Part shown: positions 26,018 through 37,038 of the stretch, in pieces | Layout: each line of letters begins with the position of its first letter | How positions within the stretch are numbered: the first letter of the stretch is position 1 | DNA from: Paludibacteraceae bacterium | GTDB taxonomy: Bacteria > Bacteroidota > Bacteroidia > Bacteroidales > Paludibacteraceae | Direction: 5' to 3' | DNA length: 60,744 bases | NCBI GenBank assembly: GCA_024399545.1 | Contig: JAKSNS010000012.1 | Location: 1 to 60,744, forward strand | The notes under the pieces: model-generated | The model's input: only the letters and a program-made list of their open reading frames with translations | Databases searched by the model: none | What the model was told of the DNA's origin: nothing | Position numbers and translations under genes: made by a program

Positions 26018-26120
26018 GGAATGGACTTCTGATAAAACTGTGCTTTTAATAGATTCAACGCATAATGCGTGGTATATTTCCCACACATTATGCGTTTTTT
26101 CGTGATGGGTACGCGTTTTT
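26018..26120. repeat. right copy of 103-bp direct duplication
   Basis: Identical to 25437-25539, including the TonB receptor stop and the terminator hairpin (26059-26100). The hairpin could now serve the leftward recX transcript. Confidence 0.95.
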
Positions 26121-26215
26121 TATTGAAACCGATGAAACCATTGAAACCAGCAACATTCATCAACTCTATTTTCTTCAATAAAATGACGTTATAATACTCA
26201 TTTTCTGACTAAATC

Positions 26216-26665
26216 TCAAAAAAAGCCATTCAAAACCTCTGAAATAAGCCTCCCTTCAAAACCTCTTGCCAAAGCAAAGTTATAAAGTTTCCCCTTCACT
26301 TCATATTCGCTCTTTCCCTTCACCTTTTTTCTCTGGACATCAATCACTTCCCTCAATACCTCAATATATTTATCCTCGTCAATTACCTCCATCGCCTCAC
26401 TTATAACGCTCTCGTCTATCCTTTTTCCCTTAAGCATCATCCAAATCTTTTTCCTTCCCCATTTGTTGAACTGGAATTTGTCTTTTACATACGCCCTTGC
26501 ATACCTGCTGTTATCCACAAACCTCTCCCTGACAAGCCATTCCACAATCTCACATTTCTCCCCATTGGCTATTTCATTGCCTTTTAATTTGTCCCAAATA
26601 TCCTGTTCGCAATGCTCTGCCCGCGAACAGTAATTAGCCATTTTTTCTAATACCTCCTTGTCCAT
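26216..26665 (-). CDS. recX: regulatory protein RecX
   Basis: The 149-residue helical protein has the RecX three-helix repeats (RAEHCEQDIWDKL, RFVDNSRYARAYVKDKFQFNKWGRKKI). RecX binds RecA filaments and modulates their activity. It overlaps the prmC 3' end by 19 bp and is the last gene of the leftward gyrB-dnaN-prmC-recX cluster. Confidence 0.9.
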   Translation of the reverse strand: MDKEVLEKMANYCSRAEHCEQDIWDKLKGNEIANGEKCEIVEWLVRERFVDNSRYARAYVKDKFQFNKWGRKKIWMMLKGKRIDESVISEAMEVIDEDKYIEVLREVIDVQRKKVKGKSEYEVKGKLYNFALARGFEGRLISEVLNGFF

Positions 26666-27468
26666 TTCCCACTTACGACCCTGTTATTGCCAAAAATATC
26701 CCTCTTTACCTCTACATCAATATACCCTAATGACCTAAAAACCTCAGCCGTCGCTTCACCCAAATCCCTATTAATCTCAACATAAAACCTTCCACCATTT
26801 TTCAGATGCTTGCTGCCAAACGCGGCAATTGCCTTGTAAAATACAAGTGGCTCCTTTTCAGTGACAAACAACGCTATTTCAGGCTCATACCTCAGTACGT
26901 TATCCTCCATTGTCGCTTTCTCAGAAGGCCTTATATACGGGGGATTGGACACAATTATATCAAATTGCCCATAATCTTGGGTTGGCGAAAGAATGTCATC
27001 TTTCACCAATCTTACATCCACATTATTCGCCAAGAAATTCTCCCTTGCCAAGCTTAACGCTTCCTCCGATTTCTCCATCGCCGTTACTCTCCATCTATTT
27101 GCCAAAGCCGTGGCAATACATCCGCTACCTGTCCCTATATCAATGACTTCCAACCCTTCGGCATTCTCATCCTCCATTATATTTATAGTCATCACCTCTG
27201 TCTCAGGGCGTGGCACTAATGCCCTGCGGTCACATTTAATCTTGTTCCCGCAGAACATCGTCCATCCTATTATGTGTTGTATCGGTTCACTCGTCAAAGC
27301 CCTCTCCGTCATCTCCACCGCCTTTGGCACATCACTGAGTTTCAACCCTTTCATTATTATTTTCCCCACGTTGAGCCCTGTCGCCTCTTGAGCAATTAAA
27401 GACGCTATGGCTCTTCCTTCTCCCTGTCCGTAAACTTTTTCTAACCTGTCTGCGATTTCCCTAATCAT
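26647..27468 (-). CDS. prmC: release factor glutamine methyltransferase
   Basis: The 273-residue protein has an N-terminal helical domain, motif I VIDIGTGSGCIATALA and the catalytic SNPPYIRP. It N5-methylates the GGQ glutamine of RF1/RF2. It begins at the dnaN stop with a one-base contact and overlaps recX. Confidence 0.95.
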   Translation of the reverse strand: MIREIADRLEKVYGQGEGRAIASLIAQEATGLNVGKIIMKGLKLSDVPKAVEMTERALTSEPIQHIIGWTMFCGNKIKCDRRALVPRPETEVMTINIMEDENAEGLEVIDIGTGSGCIATALANRWRVTAMEKSEEALSLARENFLANNVDVRLVKDDILSPTQDYGQFDIIVSNPPYIRPSEKATMEDNVLRYEPEIALFVTEKEPLVFYKAIAAFGSKHLKNGGRFYVEINRDLGEATAEVFRSLGYIDVEVKRDIFGNNRVVSGKWTRRY

Positions 27469-28592
27469 TACTTAATCAACATTGGCATAACCAAGTGAAG
27501 AAGATCCTCGCCTTCCTTAATCTCGTTAGGCATGAAGATTGCAGCCCTCGAAGAATCGCCGAGTTTGATTCTCACGTTCTGGCTGTCGATATTCGCCAAC
27601 ACGTCTGCCACCTGCGTAGCCCTGAAACCAATCATCATCTCCTCACCATTGTACTGGCAGGTCATTGTCTCCATACCAGAGCGGCTTGTATCAATATCTT
27701 GTGCCTTGAGTTCCATGGAGTTGTCGTTAACAGTCATCTTGATAAGGCATGTGGCAGGGTTTGCATAAACCATCAAACGGCGGATTGCGCTGTTCAGCAA
27801 TTCACGGTCGATGATAAGCTCGTATGGGTTATCCTTAGGGATAACAGCGTTGTAGTTAGGGTATTTACCCTCTATCTGCTTGCTTATCATTATGAAATCG
27901 TCAGTCTTGATGATTATGTTTTTCTCGTTGAAAGAGACGTCAACCTCTTTCGTGTCATTGCTTGACATCATTCCCTTTATCAGGAGTGCAGTCTTTTTAG
28001 GCATGATGAACGAGCATGGGTCGTCGGTCTTGATGCTTGAATATGAGTTCTTTGTCAGTTTGTGGGCATCTGTTGCCGCAAAGATGATTTTATCCTCCTG
28101 CAAATCAACGAAAACACCTGTCATCGTTGGTCTTCGTGCATCAACAGAAGTGGAGATTACGGTATTGCTCACACCTGTGTAAAGCAGGTTCGTTGGCAAG
28201 CTCAGGTGCCTCATATCCTCGTTCAAGTTTATATTCTCTGGATAGCCGTCGCCTTTGATACCCACAAAGTTGTATTTACCCGTCGAGCTTTTGATTACAA
28301 CCTCCATGTTTTCTTCGTTAATCTCAATCTCTATATTCTGCTCTGGGAAACTTCTAAGTGTCTCTGTTATCAGTTTCGCTGGCAAGGCTATCGAGAGGTT
28401 GACCCCTGTGTCGTTAATCTCTGTGTCTGTAATAATGGTATTCTCAAGGTTTGTGCCCATTATCGTTAATTTCGAGCCTTCAATCTTGAAAAGCACGTTT
28501 TCAAGGATAGGCATAACGTTGTTCGGTACAATTACTCGGTTGGTCAACAGCATGCTGTTTAGCAATACACTGCTTGAAATGTTGATTGTCAT
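27468..28592 (-). CDS. dnaN: DNA polymerase III beta clamp
   Basis: The 374-residue protein shows the three-domain sliding-clamp pattern (start MTINISSSVLLNSMLLTNRVI; GDGYPENINL; FRATQVADVLANID; ending LHLVMPMLIK). It tethers polymerase III to DNA. It lies 29 bp after gyrB in the same direction. Confidence 0.96.
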   Translation of the reverse strand: MTINISSSVLLNSMLLTNRVIVPNNVMPILENVLFKIEGSKLTIMGTNLENTIITDTEINDTGVNLSIALPAKLITETLRSFPEQNIEIEINEENMEVVIKSSTGKYNFVGIKGDGYPENINLNEDMRHLSLPTNLLYTGVSNTVISTSVDARRPTMTGVFVDLQEDKIIFAATDAHKLTKNSYSSIKTDDPCSFIMPKKTALLIKGMMSSNDTKEVDVSFNEKNIIIKTDDFIMISKQIEGKYPNYNAVIPKDNPYELIIDRELLNSAIRRLMVYANPATCLIKMTVNDNSMELKAQDIDTSRSGMETMTCQYNGEEMMIGFRATQVADVLANIDSQNVRIKLGDSSRAAIFMPNEIKEGEDLLHLVMPMLIK

Positions 28593-28621
28593 GTTTTTAT
28601 GTAGTTTTATTGATTAACAAA

Positions 28622-30604
<1,983 letters not shown>

Positions 30605-30612
30605 TTAGCCTA

Positions 30613-30620
30613 CAAATTTA
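30613..30620 (-). promoter_or_regulatory. -7 box of gyrB promoter
   Basis: TAAATTTG on the minus strand, 26 bp before the gyrB ATG. Confidence 0.55.
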
Positions 30621-30779
30621 CGAATTTTTTCTGACATGGCAATAGATTTTCCCCTCTTTTTTTCCACATTTTTTTTCGTTGGTTTTTGGGGCATTTTTGA
30701 TTGTCATAAATGCCCTGCCAGCGTTCTTTTTTGTATAAAAACAGTGTTCAAGGACACTGCGAAATGAGATGCGGAAAAG

Positions 30780-31105
30780 GCGTGTGGGAATTGGTAGGCG
30801 GAAAAACGAGAGGTGAAAATTTAACATTTCAAATTCGGATTTTCAAGGTTTGGGCTACTTTATGGGTAGGACAGGGGTTCGTTTGGGCTACGTCTTTTTT
30901 AAGGGCAGTTAAGATTTGCGCAACTAATGTTAATTTGGAAATGTCGATTTTGGGATTTACGAAATTTTGCATATTTTATGAGAGTCGGGCGGTTACTATT
31001 GGTTACAATTGGTTACAATTAATTTTTGGCAGTTTTGGGAAGAATGGGTATTGATATACAGATGGTTAGGCGGTGGGTTACAATTAAACGGTTACAATTA
31101 GAAAT
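30780..31105. repeat. gene-free region with repeat core and GGTTACAATT repeats
   Basis: The 1-kb gap 30587-31632 has no supportable gene. At 30861-30903 it contains a degenerate copy of the core found inside the 11075-11563 element (flanks also align for about 100 bp). At 30991-31100 there are five near-copies of GGTTACAATT, three of them in tandem. It is probably decayed repeat DNA; any function is unknown. Confidence 0.5.
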
Positions 31106-31230
31106 TTGCTATACCCCCGTCAATTTTTTTAGGTCAAGACTGCGTGATTCCTATTGGTAAAAATGTTTTTTATAAACAAAGGGATTTTGTGGGAAAAATT
31201 TGTGCTGTGGGGAATTTTATCCTGAAAACT

Positions 31231-31261
31231 TTTGCAGTTTCAGGAAAATGTCGTACCTTTG
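31231..31261 (+). promoter_or_regulatory. consensus promoter with long leader
   Basis: TTTG-N19-TACCTTTG is a perfect Bacteroides -33/-7 pair. Transcription would start near 31268, leaving a leader of about 365 nt before the LRR protein. Small stems such as GTATG..CATAC near 31443-31461 are visible but no known leader class was recognised. Confidence 0.6.
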
Positions 31262-31632
31262 CAGCTGTAAACTGAGGCATTGCCCTGTGCCGATGAGGTT
31301 TGCTATCGCAGCACGTCGTGAGGGAGAGTGGACGGGTTGCAGACATATTGATTATCAAGCGTTTATTTGCGCTTTGTTTTGATTATAAGAAATCTGGCGA
31401 TTTTTCAATCAGTTCAAGACAGAGGCGGTAGATGTCTATGGTGTATGTATTTTCCGCATACGTTTTCTGCGTTTGCTCGTACATATGGCGTGGACTGTAC
31501 TGCTTATTTTGACTGATTGGGTTTGCCAGAACCTCTTATAACGGAATAAGCAGATAATGGTTTCACGCTTTTTTATGATAACAAAAGGAGGATTCAGAAA
31601 CCAGGATTTTCCGCACAAAACAAATTTTTATT

Positions 31633-32934
31633 ATGAAGAAACTTTTCTCTGCTTTTCTTGGTCTGGCAGTATGGCTGTCGGCATTTGCATCTACACACGC
31701 CTATGATTTTCAGGTGGATGGTATTTATTACATCATTACCGGCGATGCGAAGGTTGGGGTCTATATGGGCAATGGAACTTACTCAGGCTCGGTTGTCATC
31801 CCGTCATCAGTGACTTATGATAGCATAACATATAGCGTGACTTCTATTTTCACTTGTGCTTTCGAGAATTGCTACGGTTTGACATCAGTGACCATACCCA
31901 ACAGCGTGACTTCCATTGGTAGTAGTGCTTTTCATGCTTGCGTCAACTTGACATCAGTGAATATACCCAACAGCGTGACTTCTATTAGTCCATATGTTTT
32001 TAATAATTGCATTGGGTTGACATCAATGACAATACCCGGCAGCGTGACTTCTATTGGTGAAGGTGCTTTTCAGGCTTGCGTTGGGTTGACATCAGTGAAT
32101 ATATCCAACGGCGTGGCTTCTATTGGTGCTTGTGCTTTTTGGGCTTGCGGGTTGACATCTGTCACAATACCCGCCAGCGTGACTTCTATTGGTCAATTTG
32201 CTTTTCACGGTTGCACCCACATGACGTCAGTGACTATATTAAGCGATGAGACTTCCGCCCAGGATTCTGCTTCTTCCATAAGCGGCGGCTTGACATCAGA
32301 GGCTAAATCCAACAGCGAGTTTTCTATTGGTGAAGGTGCTTTTGACAATTCAGGTATCACTGATATTACATGTCATGCCACCACTCCACCGACAATACAA
32401 TCATCCACCTTTGTAAATTATGACGCCACGTTGCATGTCCCTGCAAGTAGTGTAACACTTTACCAATCAACTGATTATTGGAAGGAATTTTTCATTCAGG
32501 CAATACGTGACTCCGTCCATACAATTATCGTAAATTCAAACGATGAGCAGATGGGAACAACTTCGGGCAGTGGAACTTACAAAGATAGCGCAACTGTCCA
32601 GTTGATTGCCATTCCTAATAGCGGATATGTTTTCCAGCAGTGGAATGACGGGAATACCGACAATCCAAGGGATGTGATGGTAACCCAGGATTCCACGTTT
32701 ACCGCATATTTCACACTCCTTGACAACGTGCATTACACGCTGGAAGACCAAGGGGTATATTATGTTGGCGGTAAGGTGTATAATCCTCGGAACCTGTATA
32801 TCAAGCTCTACTATTCCGACGGTAGATTGATTTCGTCAGGCACTAATGACATTGATATGTCAAACCGTCCAAACGGCATTTACATCGTGACAGACGGTAA
32901 GGGTGGATCACTGAAGATTAACCACCACAGGTGA
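31633..32934 (+). CDS. BspA-like leucine-rich-repeat surface protein with T9SS-like C-terminus
   Basis: The 433-residue protein has a signal peptide (MKKLFSAFLGLAVWLSAFAS) and then about eight LRR_5/BspA repeats of about 23 residues (NSVTSIGSSAFHACVNLTSV type, roughly residues 70-250). A divergent InlB B-repeat follows (YVFQQWNDGNTDNPRDVMVTQDSTFTAYF). The C-terminal segment (LYIKLYYSDGRLISSGTNDI, GIYIVTDGKGG) resembles a type A T9SS sorting domain. BspA-like proteins bind host matrix proteins or other bacteria. The unit at about 205-230 is imperfect, which suggests decay of one repeat. Confidence 0.85.
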   Translation: MKKLFSAFLGLAVWLSAFASTHAYDFQVDGIYYIITGDAKVGVYMGNGTYSGSVVIPSSVTYDSITYSVTSIFTCAFENCYGLTSVTIPNSVTSIGSSAFHACVNLTSVNIPNSVTSISPYVFNNCIGLTSMTIPGSVTSIGEGAFQACVGLTSVNISNGVASIGACAFWACGLTSVTIPASVTSIGQFAFHGCTHMTSVTILSDETSAQDSASSISGGLTSEAKSNSEFSIGEGAFDNSGITDITCHATTPPTIQSSTFVNYDATLHVPASSVTLYQSTDYWKEFFIQAIRDSVHTIIVNSNDEQMGTTSGSGTYKDSATVQLIAIPNSGYVFQQWNDGNTDNPRDVMVTQDSTFTAYFTLLDNVHYTLEDQGVYYVGGKVYNPRNLYIKLYYSDGRLISSGTNDIDMSNRPNGIYIVTDGKGGSLKINHHR

Positions 32935-32960
32935 TTTACCGTCCTTTATAAGTATCATAC

Positions 32961-33009
32961 AGCCACCATCCGAGATTACTGATGTAAGATTGGATGGTGG
33001 CTTTTGTTT
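32961..33009 (+). terminator. LRR gene terminator
   Basis: AGCCACCATCC pairs with GGATGGTGGCT and is followed by a T-rich run; it also faces the convergent rubrerythrin gene. Confidence 0.75.
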
Positions 33010-33032
33010 TCCCTTAAGTGTTGGGGATTGGT

Positions 33033-33578
33033 TTATTTGCCGAAATATCTCTTAAACAGACCCTCGAAACCTTTGCCGTGGCGTGCCTCGTCCTTAGCCA
33101 TCTCGTGAACAGTGTCGTGGATAGCGTCAAGGTTAGCCTCTTTAGCGTTCTTGGCGATACGCATTTTGTCCGCACATGCGCCAGCCTCGGCGTTCATGCG
33201 TTTCTCAAGGTTGGTCTTGGTGTCCCACACAACGTCGCCTAAAAGCTCAGCGAATTTGGCGCAATGCTCTGCCTCCTCGAAAGCGTAGCGTTTGAAAGCC
33301 TCTGCGATTTCAGGGTAGCCCTCGCGGTCTGCCTGACGACTCATGGCAAGATACATGCCAACCTCAGTAGCCTCACCCATGAAGTGAGCGTTGAGGTCCT
33401 TGATCATCTCCTCGTTCGTGCCTTCCTTGGCAACACCGATGACATGCTCAGTGACGAAATTCAGTTCACCTTCCTCCAGTTTCTCGAACTTCTCTCTTGG
33501 CTGTTTGCACTGTGGGCAACGCTCTGGTGCCTCTGGTCCTTCGTGTACATAACCGCACACTTTACAAATCCATTTCAT
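33033..33578 (-). CDS. reverse rubrerythrin
   Basis: The 181-residue protein starts with a rubredoxin-like FeS4 knuckle pair (CKVCGY and CPQCKQ), followed by a ferritin-like di-iron domain ([37 protein letters not shown]). This order is the reverse of classical rubrerythrin. Such proteins reduce hydrogen peroxide and oxygen in anaerobes using NADH-linked rubredoxin reductants. It has its own promoter, divergent from the SDR gene. Confidence 0.93.
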   Translation of the reverse strand: MKWICKVCGYVHEGPEAPERCPQCKQPREKFEKLEEGELNFVTEHVIGVAKEGTNEEMIKDLNAHFMGEATEVGMYLAMSRQADREGYPEIAEAFKRYAFEEAEHCAKFAELLGDVVWDTKTNLEKRMNAEAGACADKMRIAKNAKEANLDAIHDTVHEMAKDEARHGKGFEGLFKRYFGK

Positions 33579-33618
33579 AATCTTTATTATTTTAGTTTAA
33601 CATTGTAGTTTGTGAGTG

Positions 33619-33626
33619 CAAAGGTA
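33619..33626 (-). promoter_or_regulatory. -7 box of rubrerythrin promoter
   Basis: TACCTTTG on the minus strand, 40 bp before the ATG at 33578. Confidence 0.65.
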
Positions 33627-33677
33627 GTATTTTTTTTTTGACCGTGCAAGTTTTTGACGAAAAAATACGATGAATTT

Positions 33678-33708
33678 TTTGTGGATTGGAAAAAAATTCG
33701 TATCTTTG
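33678..33708 (+). promoter_or_regulatory. SDR gene promoter
   Basis: TTTG at 33678-33681, 19 nt, then TATCTTTG at 33701-33708: a perfect consensus 30 bp before the SDR ATG. Confidence 0.7.
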
Positions 33709-33737
33709 CGCTTGAAAATACAATGCAATAAGAAGAT

Positions 33738-34505
33738 ATGAAAAAAGTGGCATTAGTGACCGGAACAACCTCCGGCATTGGCAAGGCGACGGCTGTCGCA
33801 TTGGCGGAACTTGGTTATAACCTTATCATTACAGGCCGCAGGGCTGACAGACTTGAGACATTCAAAAGAGAGATTGAGGTCGCCTACAAGTCAGAGGTGA
33901 AGGCTTTGTGTTTTGATATTCGCAACGCCGACGAGGTAAAAAAGGCGATTGACGGGCTGAAAGACGCTTGGCGCGACATCGACGTCTTGGTCAACAACGC
34001 AGGTCTGGCGGTTGGTTTGGAGCCTATACAGGAGGGTTTGCTTGAGGACTGGGAGAGGATGATTGACACAAACGTAAAGGGACTCCTCTATATGTCAAGG
34101 AACGTCGCACCCCTGATGTGCGCACGTGGCAAGGGACACATTGTCAACATTTGCTCTACTGCCGGCAAGGAGGTTTACGCAGGTGGCAACGTCTATTGCG
34201 CCACAAAACACGCCGTTGACGCAATCAGCAAAGGTATGCGCATAGACATGTTGAAATACGGCATAAAGGTCACTAACATCTGCCCTGGCGCTGTCGAGAC
34301 TGAATTCTCCTTGGTTAGGTTCAAGGACGACAAGGAACGTGCCGACAAGACTTACGAAGGCTATAAACCACTGACAGGCGCTGACATAGCCAATCTCATT
34401 AAATTCGCTGTCTCTTTGCCAGACCATGTCTGCATAAACGACCTTGTCGTGACGCCAAAGGCACAGGCTAACGCAACAAACATCTTCCGTGGCGGTCAAA
34501 AATAA
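33738..34505 (+). CDS. SDR-family oxidoreductase (YdfG-like)
   Basis: The 255-residue Rossmann enzyme has the cofactor motif TGTTSGIG, GRR suggesting NADP(H) preference, NNAG, and the catalytic Ser-Tyr-Lys (ICSTAG, YCATKHA). The C-terminal region (NICPGAVETEFSLVRF) matches the YdfG / serine 3-dehydrogenase group, which reduces 3-hydroxy acid/malonic semialdehyde-type substrates. It overlaps the RNase H-like gene by 17 bp. Confidence 0.88.
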   Translation: MKKVALVTGTTSGIGKATAVALAELGYNLIITGRRADRLETFKREIEVAYKSEVKALCFDIRNADEVKKAIDGLKDAWRDIDVLVNNAGLAVGLEPIQEGLLEDWERMIDTNVKGLLYMSRNVAPLMCARGKGHIVNICSTAGKEVYAGGNVYCATKHAVDAISKGMRIDMLKYGIKVTNICPGAVETEFSLVRFKDDKERADKTYEGYKPLTGADIANLIKFAVSLPDHVCINDLVVTPKAQANATNIFRGGQK

Positions 34506-35100
34506 ATTCTACGTCGTCTGGCGGGGACGAGAGACTGGAATCTTCGAGGGCTGGGACAAATGCAAAGAGCAAATCGAAGGTTACCCGGGTGCCCAATATA
34601 AGGGCTACCCAGATTGGGAAAAAGCTCACGAGGCTCATCAGCACAGTTATTGGCACGAGACAGCCATCAAAAAGGTTATGGCGGCCGAGACTGAGGTTGA
34701 GCGTAGGTCTGTCTGTGTAGAGGCGGAATGTGATGCCGAGGGGCGTTTCTCGTACTGGGGTTATGAGACTGACACCGGGAAAATGCTCTTCCATTCCCCT
34801 GAGTATCAAGACGGGAATATGAACGTTGCGCAGTTTTTGGCACTTGTCCATGCGGTGGCTTTACTGAAAAAAATGGACAATGACACCCGTGCCGTCTATT
34901 GCTGCAACGATACTGCCATTTCGTGGGTGAGAAAATCCAATTGCAACACCAACCTTTGCCGCACGCTGAACAACACCGCCGTCTTTGATTTGCTGATAAG
35001 GGCAAACAGATACCTTGCTGAAAACAGCGTACCTAACGGCATCCTGAAATGGAACACCGACTCTTGGGGTAAGATGAAAAGGGAAGAAACTAATCCATAA
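34489..35100 (+). CDS. RNase H-like protein with viroplasmin domain, active site degenerate
   Basis: The 203-residue protein begins at a GTG inside the SDR gene. Residues 1-50 are a viroplasmin-type hybrid-binding domain (KFYVVWRGRETGIFEGWDKC). Residues 70-200 align with the RNase H fold. Compared with the Bacteroidetes family as I remember it, the first Asp (usual AVDAACSGN) is Glu in CVEAECDAE, the Glu of GEFLAIVHAL is Gln in AQFLALVHAV, and the third Asp (YSDS) is Cys in YCCNDTAISWV. It may bind RNA:DNA hybrids without cleaving them. It lies between the SDR and the peptidase gene. Confidence 0.8.
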   Translation: MAVKNKFYVVWRGRETGIFEGWDKCKEQIEGYPGAQYKGYPDWEKAHEAHQHSYWHETAIKKVMAAETEVERRSVCVEAECDAEGRFSYWGYETDTGKMLFHSPEYQDGNMNVAQFLALVHAVALLKKMDNDTRAVYCCNDTAISWVRKSNCNTNLCRTLNNTAVFDLLIRANRYLAENSVPNGILKWNTDSWGKMKREETNP

Positions 35101-35104
35101 CGAT

Positions 35105-35989
35105 ATGAAAATAAAGGAAGGATACATGCCCTTCATGGGCTACAGAACATATTATAGGATAGCAGGCGAGTGTGCGCCGGGCAAATTCCCTTTGCTGACA
35201 ATGCACGGAGGTCCGGGCAGCACTCACAACTATTTTGAGTTGCTTGACTCTATCGCCGAATCTGGCCATGCGGTGATTAGTTACGACCAGTTGGGTTGTG
35301 GCGAGTCATATCTTGACGGCCATCCTGAATTGTGGACCCTCGAGACTTGGATGAACGAGTTGATAGAGTTGCGCAAACATCTGGGGTTAGAGAAACTCCA
35401 TCTTCTTGGACAATCATGGGGAGGTATGCTTGAAATAGCTTATCTCATTGACCAGAAACCAAAAGGGATATGCTCGGCTGTGTTGTCAAGCACTCTGCCT
35501 TCAAGCCAGCTTTGGGGTGAGGAGCAGCACAGACTCATAAAATATATGCCCGAGGTACACCAAAAGGCAATAGCGGAGGCTGAACGTACGGGCAATTACA
35601 ATTCGGCGGAATACGAGGCGGCTAACGATTATTTCATGGCCCTGCATTGCGCCGCACCAGTGACTGAAGATATGCCAGAGTGTCTGAGAAGACCAAAGAA
35701 ATCAGGTTCTGAGGCGTATCTCTATGGCTGGGGACCAAATGAATACACCCCGTTAGGCTCTTTGCGTGACTTCAACTACACCGACCGTCTTTGTGAGATT
35801 GAAGCACCATGTCTAATTATGAGTGGAACGGAGGATTTATGTACCCCTATCATCGCCAAAACCATGTATGACAGAATCAAAGACACAGAGTGGGAGCTCT
35901 TTGCCGGCTGTCGCCACATGCCTTTTGCCGAAGACACCGAGCATTATTGCCGCATTTTGGCAGATTGGCTCAACAGGCATGACGGATAA
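35105..35989 (+). CDS. pip: proline iminopeptidase-family alpha/beta hydrolase
   Basis: The 294-residue enzyme shows the oxyanion motif HGGPGSTHNYF, YDQLGCGES, the nucleophile elbow LGQSWGGM and a late GCRHMPFAED His. It releases N-terminal Pro or similar residues from peptides. There is no signal peptide, so it is cytoplasmic. It starts 4 bp after the RNase H-like gene. Confidence 0.9.
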   Translation: MKIKEGYMPFMGYRTYYRIAGECAPGKFPLLTMHGGPGSTHNYFELLDSIAESGHAVISYDQLGCGESYLDGHPELWTLETWMNELIELRKHLGLEKLHLLGQSWGGMLEIAYLIDQKPKGICSAVLSSTLPSSQLWGEEQHRLIKYMPEVHQKAIAEAERTGNYNSAEYEAANDYFMALHCAAPVTEDMPECLRRPKKSGSEAYLYGWGPNEYTPLGSLRDFNYTDRLCEIEAPCLIMSGTEDLCTPIIAKTMYDRIKDTEWELFAGCRHMPFAEDTEHYCRILADWLNRHDG

Positions 35990-36095
35990 TATTCTACGCA
36001 CAAAGTTGTGATTTGGCACTTCTAATGTCTCACAAATAATAGAAATTAAGCTTTCACCTGACACTCCTAAGTACATTGAGGAATTAGTCTTCAAT

Positions 36096-37037
36096 ATGTT
36101 GGACATACTGCAAAATGTAGGGATCCCGGTTGACAACACTGACAGGAAACTTGAAAGGATGGCAAAAGCTTGTATGGCAGTCGGTCAAATCAAAAAATCT
36201 TTTGCAGAAGTTAAATCTGCGAATGACGGAGTCTTTTTGCGCACACGAGACATAATAGTTTTTGAGAATAACAATTATGGCGAGAAAATTGCGGATGCTT
36301 CTTACGATAATATCAGAAGATATGATCTTAAGTTTCTTGTTGAAGCAGGTGTGATCGTTAGTTCATCGTCACAAACAGCTCAGACAACTAATAATCCGTC
36401 AAGAGGTTATGCACTGAATCCTGATTTTGCAAATCTAATCAAACAATATAAGACAAAGAAATGGGAATCTGCCCTACAAGAATATTTGGATAAAATTGTT
36501 TCTCTAAAAACTGAATTGGAGCGAAGAAGGGAGTTGAATAAAGTACCCGTCACATTGCCGGGAGGAAAAACGATAAGCCTTAGTTACGGCGAACACAATG
36601 ATTTGCAAAAAGCCATCATTGAAAAGTTTTTGCCTTTATTCGGTTTTGGGGCAGAAGTCTTATACATAGGTGACACGTCTGACAAATTCTTGCATTTGGA
36701 CAAAGAAGCTCTTGAAAAGCTAAGTTTCTTCACTCTTGAGCATGAGGAATTGCCCGATGTCGTTGCTTATAGCATGGAAAAGAATTTATTGTATCTCATT
36801 GAGGCATTTCATTCTACAGGTGAGTGGAATGAAATTCGCGTGAGACAGGTGAAACAAAAGTTGAAAGATTCAAAATGTACTGCTGAAGTGGTATTCTTTA
36901 CGGCTTTTGAGAACAAAGAGATATTCAAGAAGAGGGCTAAAGACATTGCGTGGGAGACAGAAGTTTGGATAGCAGATTGCCCAGAGCATCTTATCCATTT
37001 CAATGGGTACAAATTTCTCGACATTCACAAAGACTGA
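36096..37037 (+). CDS. BsuBI/PstI-family restriction endonuclease (possible 5' frameshift)
   Basis: The 313-residue protein matches the BsuBI/PstI endonuclease family. A helical N-terminal half is followed by the catalytic half with LSYGEHNDLQKAIIEKFLPLFG, LYIGDTSDKFLH, LPDVVAYS and LYLIEAFHSTGEWNEIR (the PD-(D/E)xK-like core). BsuBI and PstI cut CTGCAG. In-frame sequence upstream of this ATG reads SQIIEIKLSPDTPKYIEEL and looks like family N-terminus. The ATG at 36025 is out of frame with it by two bases (extra TC), so translation may restart at 36096. The methylase gene follows after one base. Confidence 0.85.
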   Translation: MLDILQNVGIPVDNTDRKLERMAKACMAVGQIKKSFAEVKSANDGVFLRTRDIIVFENNNYGEKIADASYDNIRRYDLKFLVEAGVIVSSSSQTAQTTNNPSRGYALNPDFANLIKQYKTKKWESALQEYLDKIVSLKTELERRRELNKVPVTLPGGKTISLSYGEHNDLQKAIIEKFLPLFGFGAEVLYIGDTSDKFLHLDKEALEKLSFFTLEHEELPDVVAYSMEKNLLYLIEAFHSTGEWNEIRVRQVKQKLKDSKCTAEVVFFTAFENKEIFKKRAKDIAWETEVWIADCPEHLIHFNGYKFLDIHKD

Positions 37038-37038
37038 G

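Noticed and set aside
30991-31100. CRISPR array from the GGTTACAATT repeats
   Set aside because: Units are about 10 bp with no regular spacers, and no cas genes are near.
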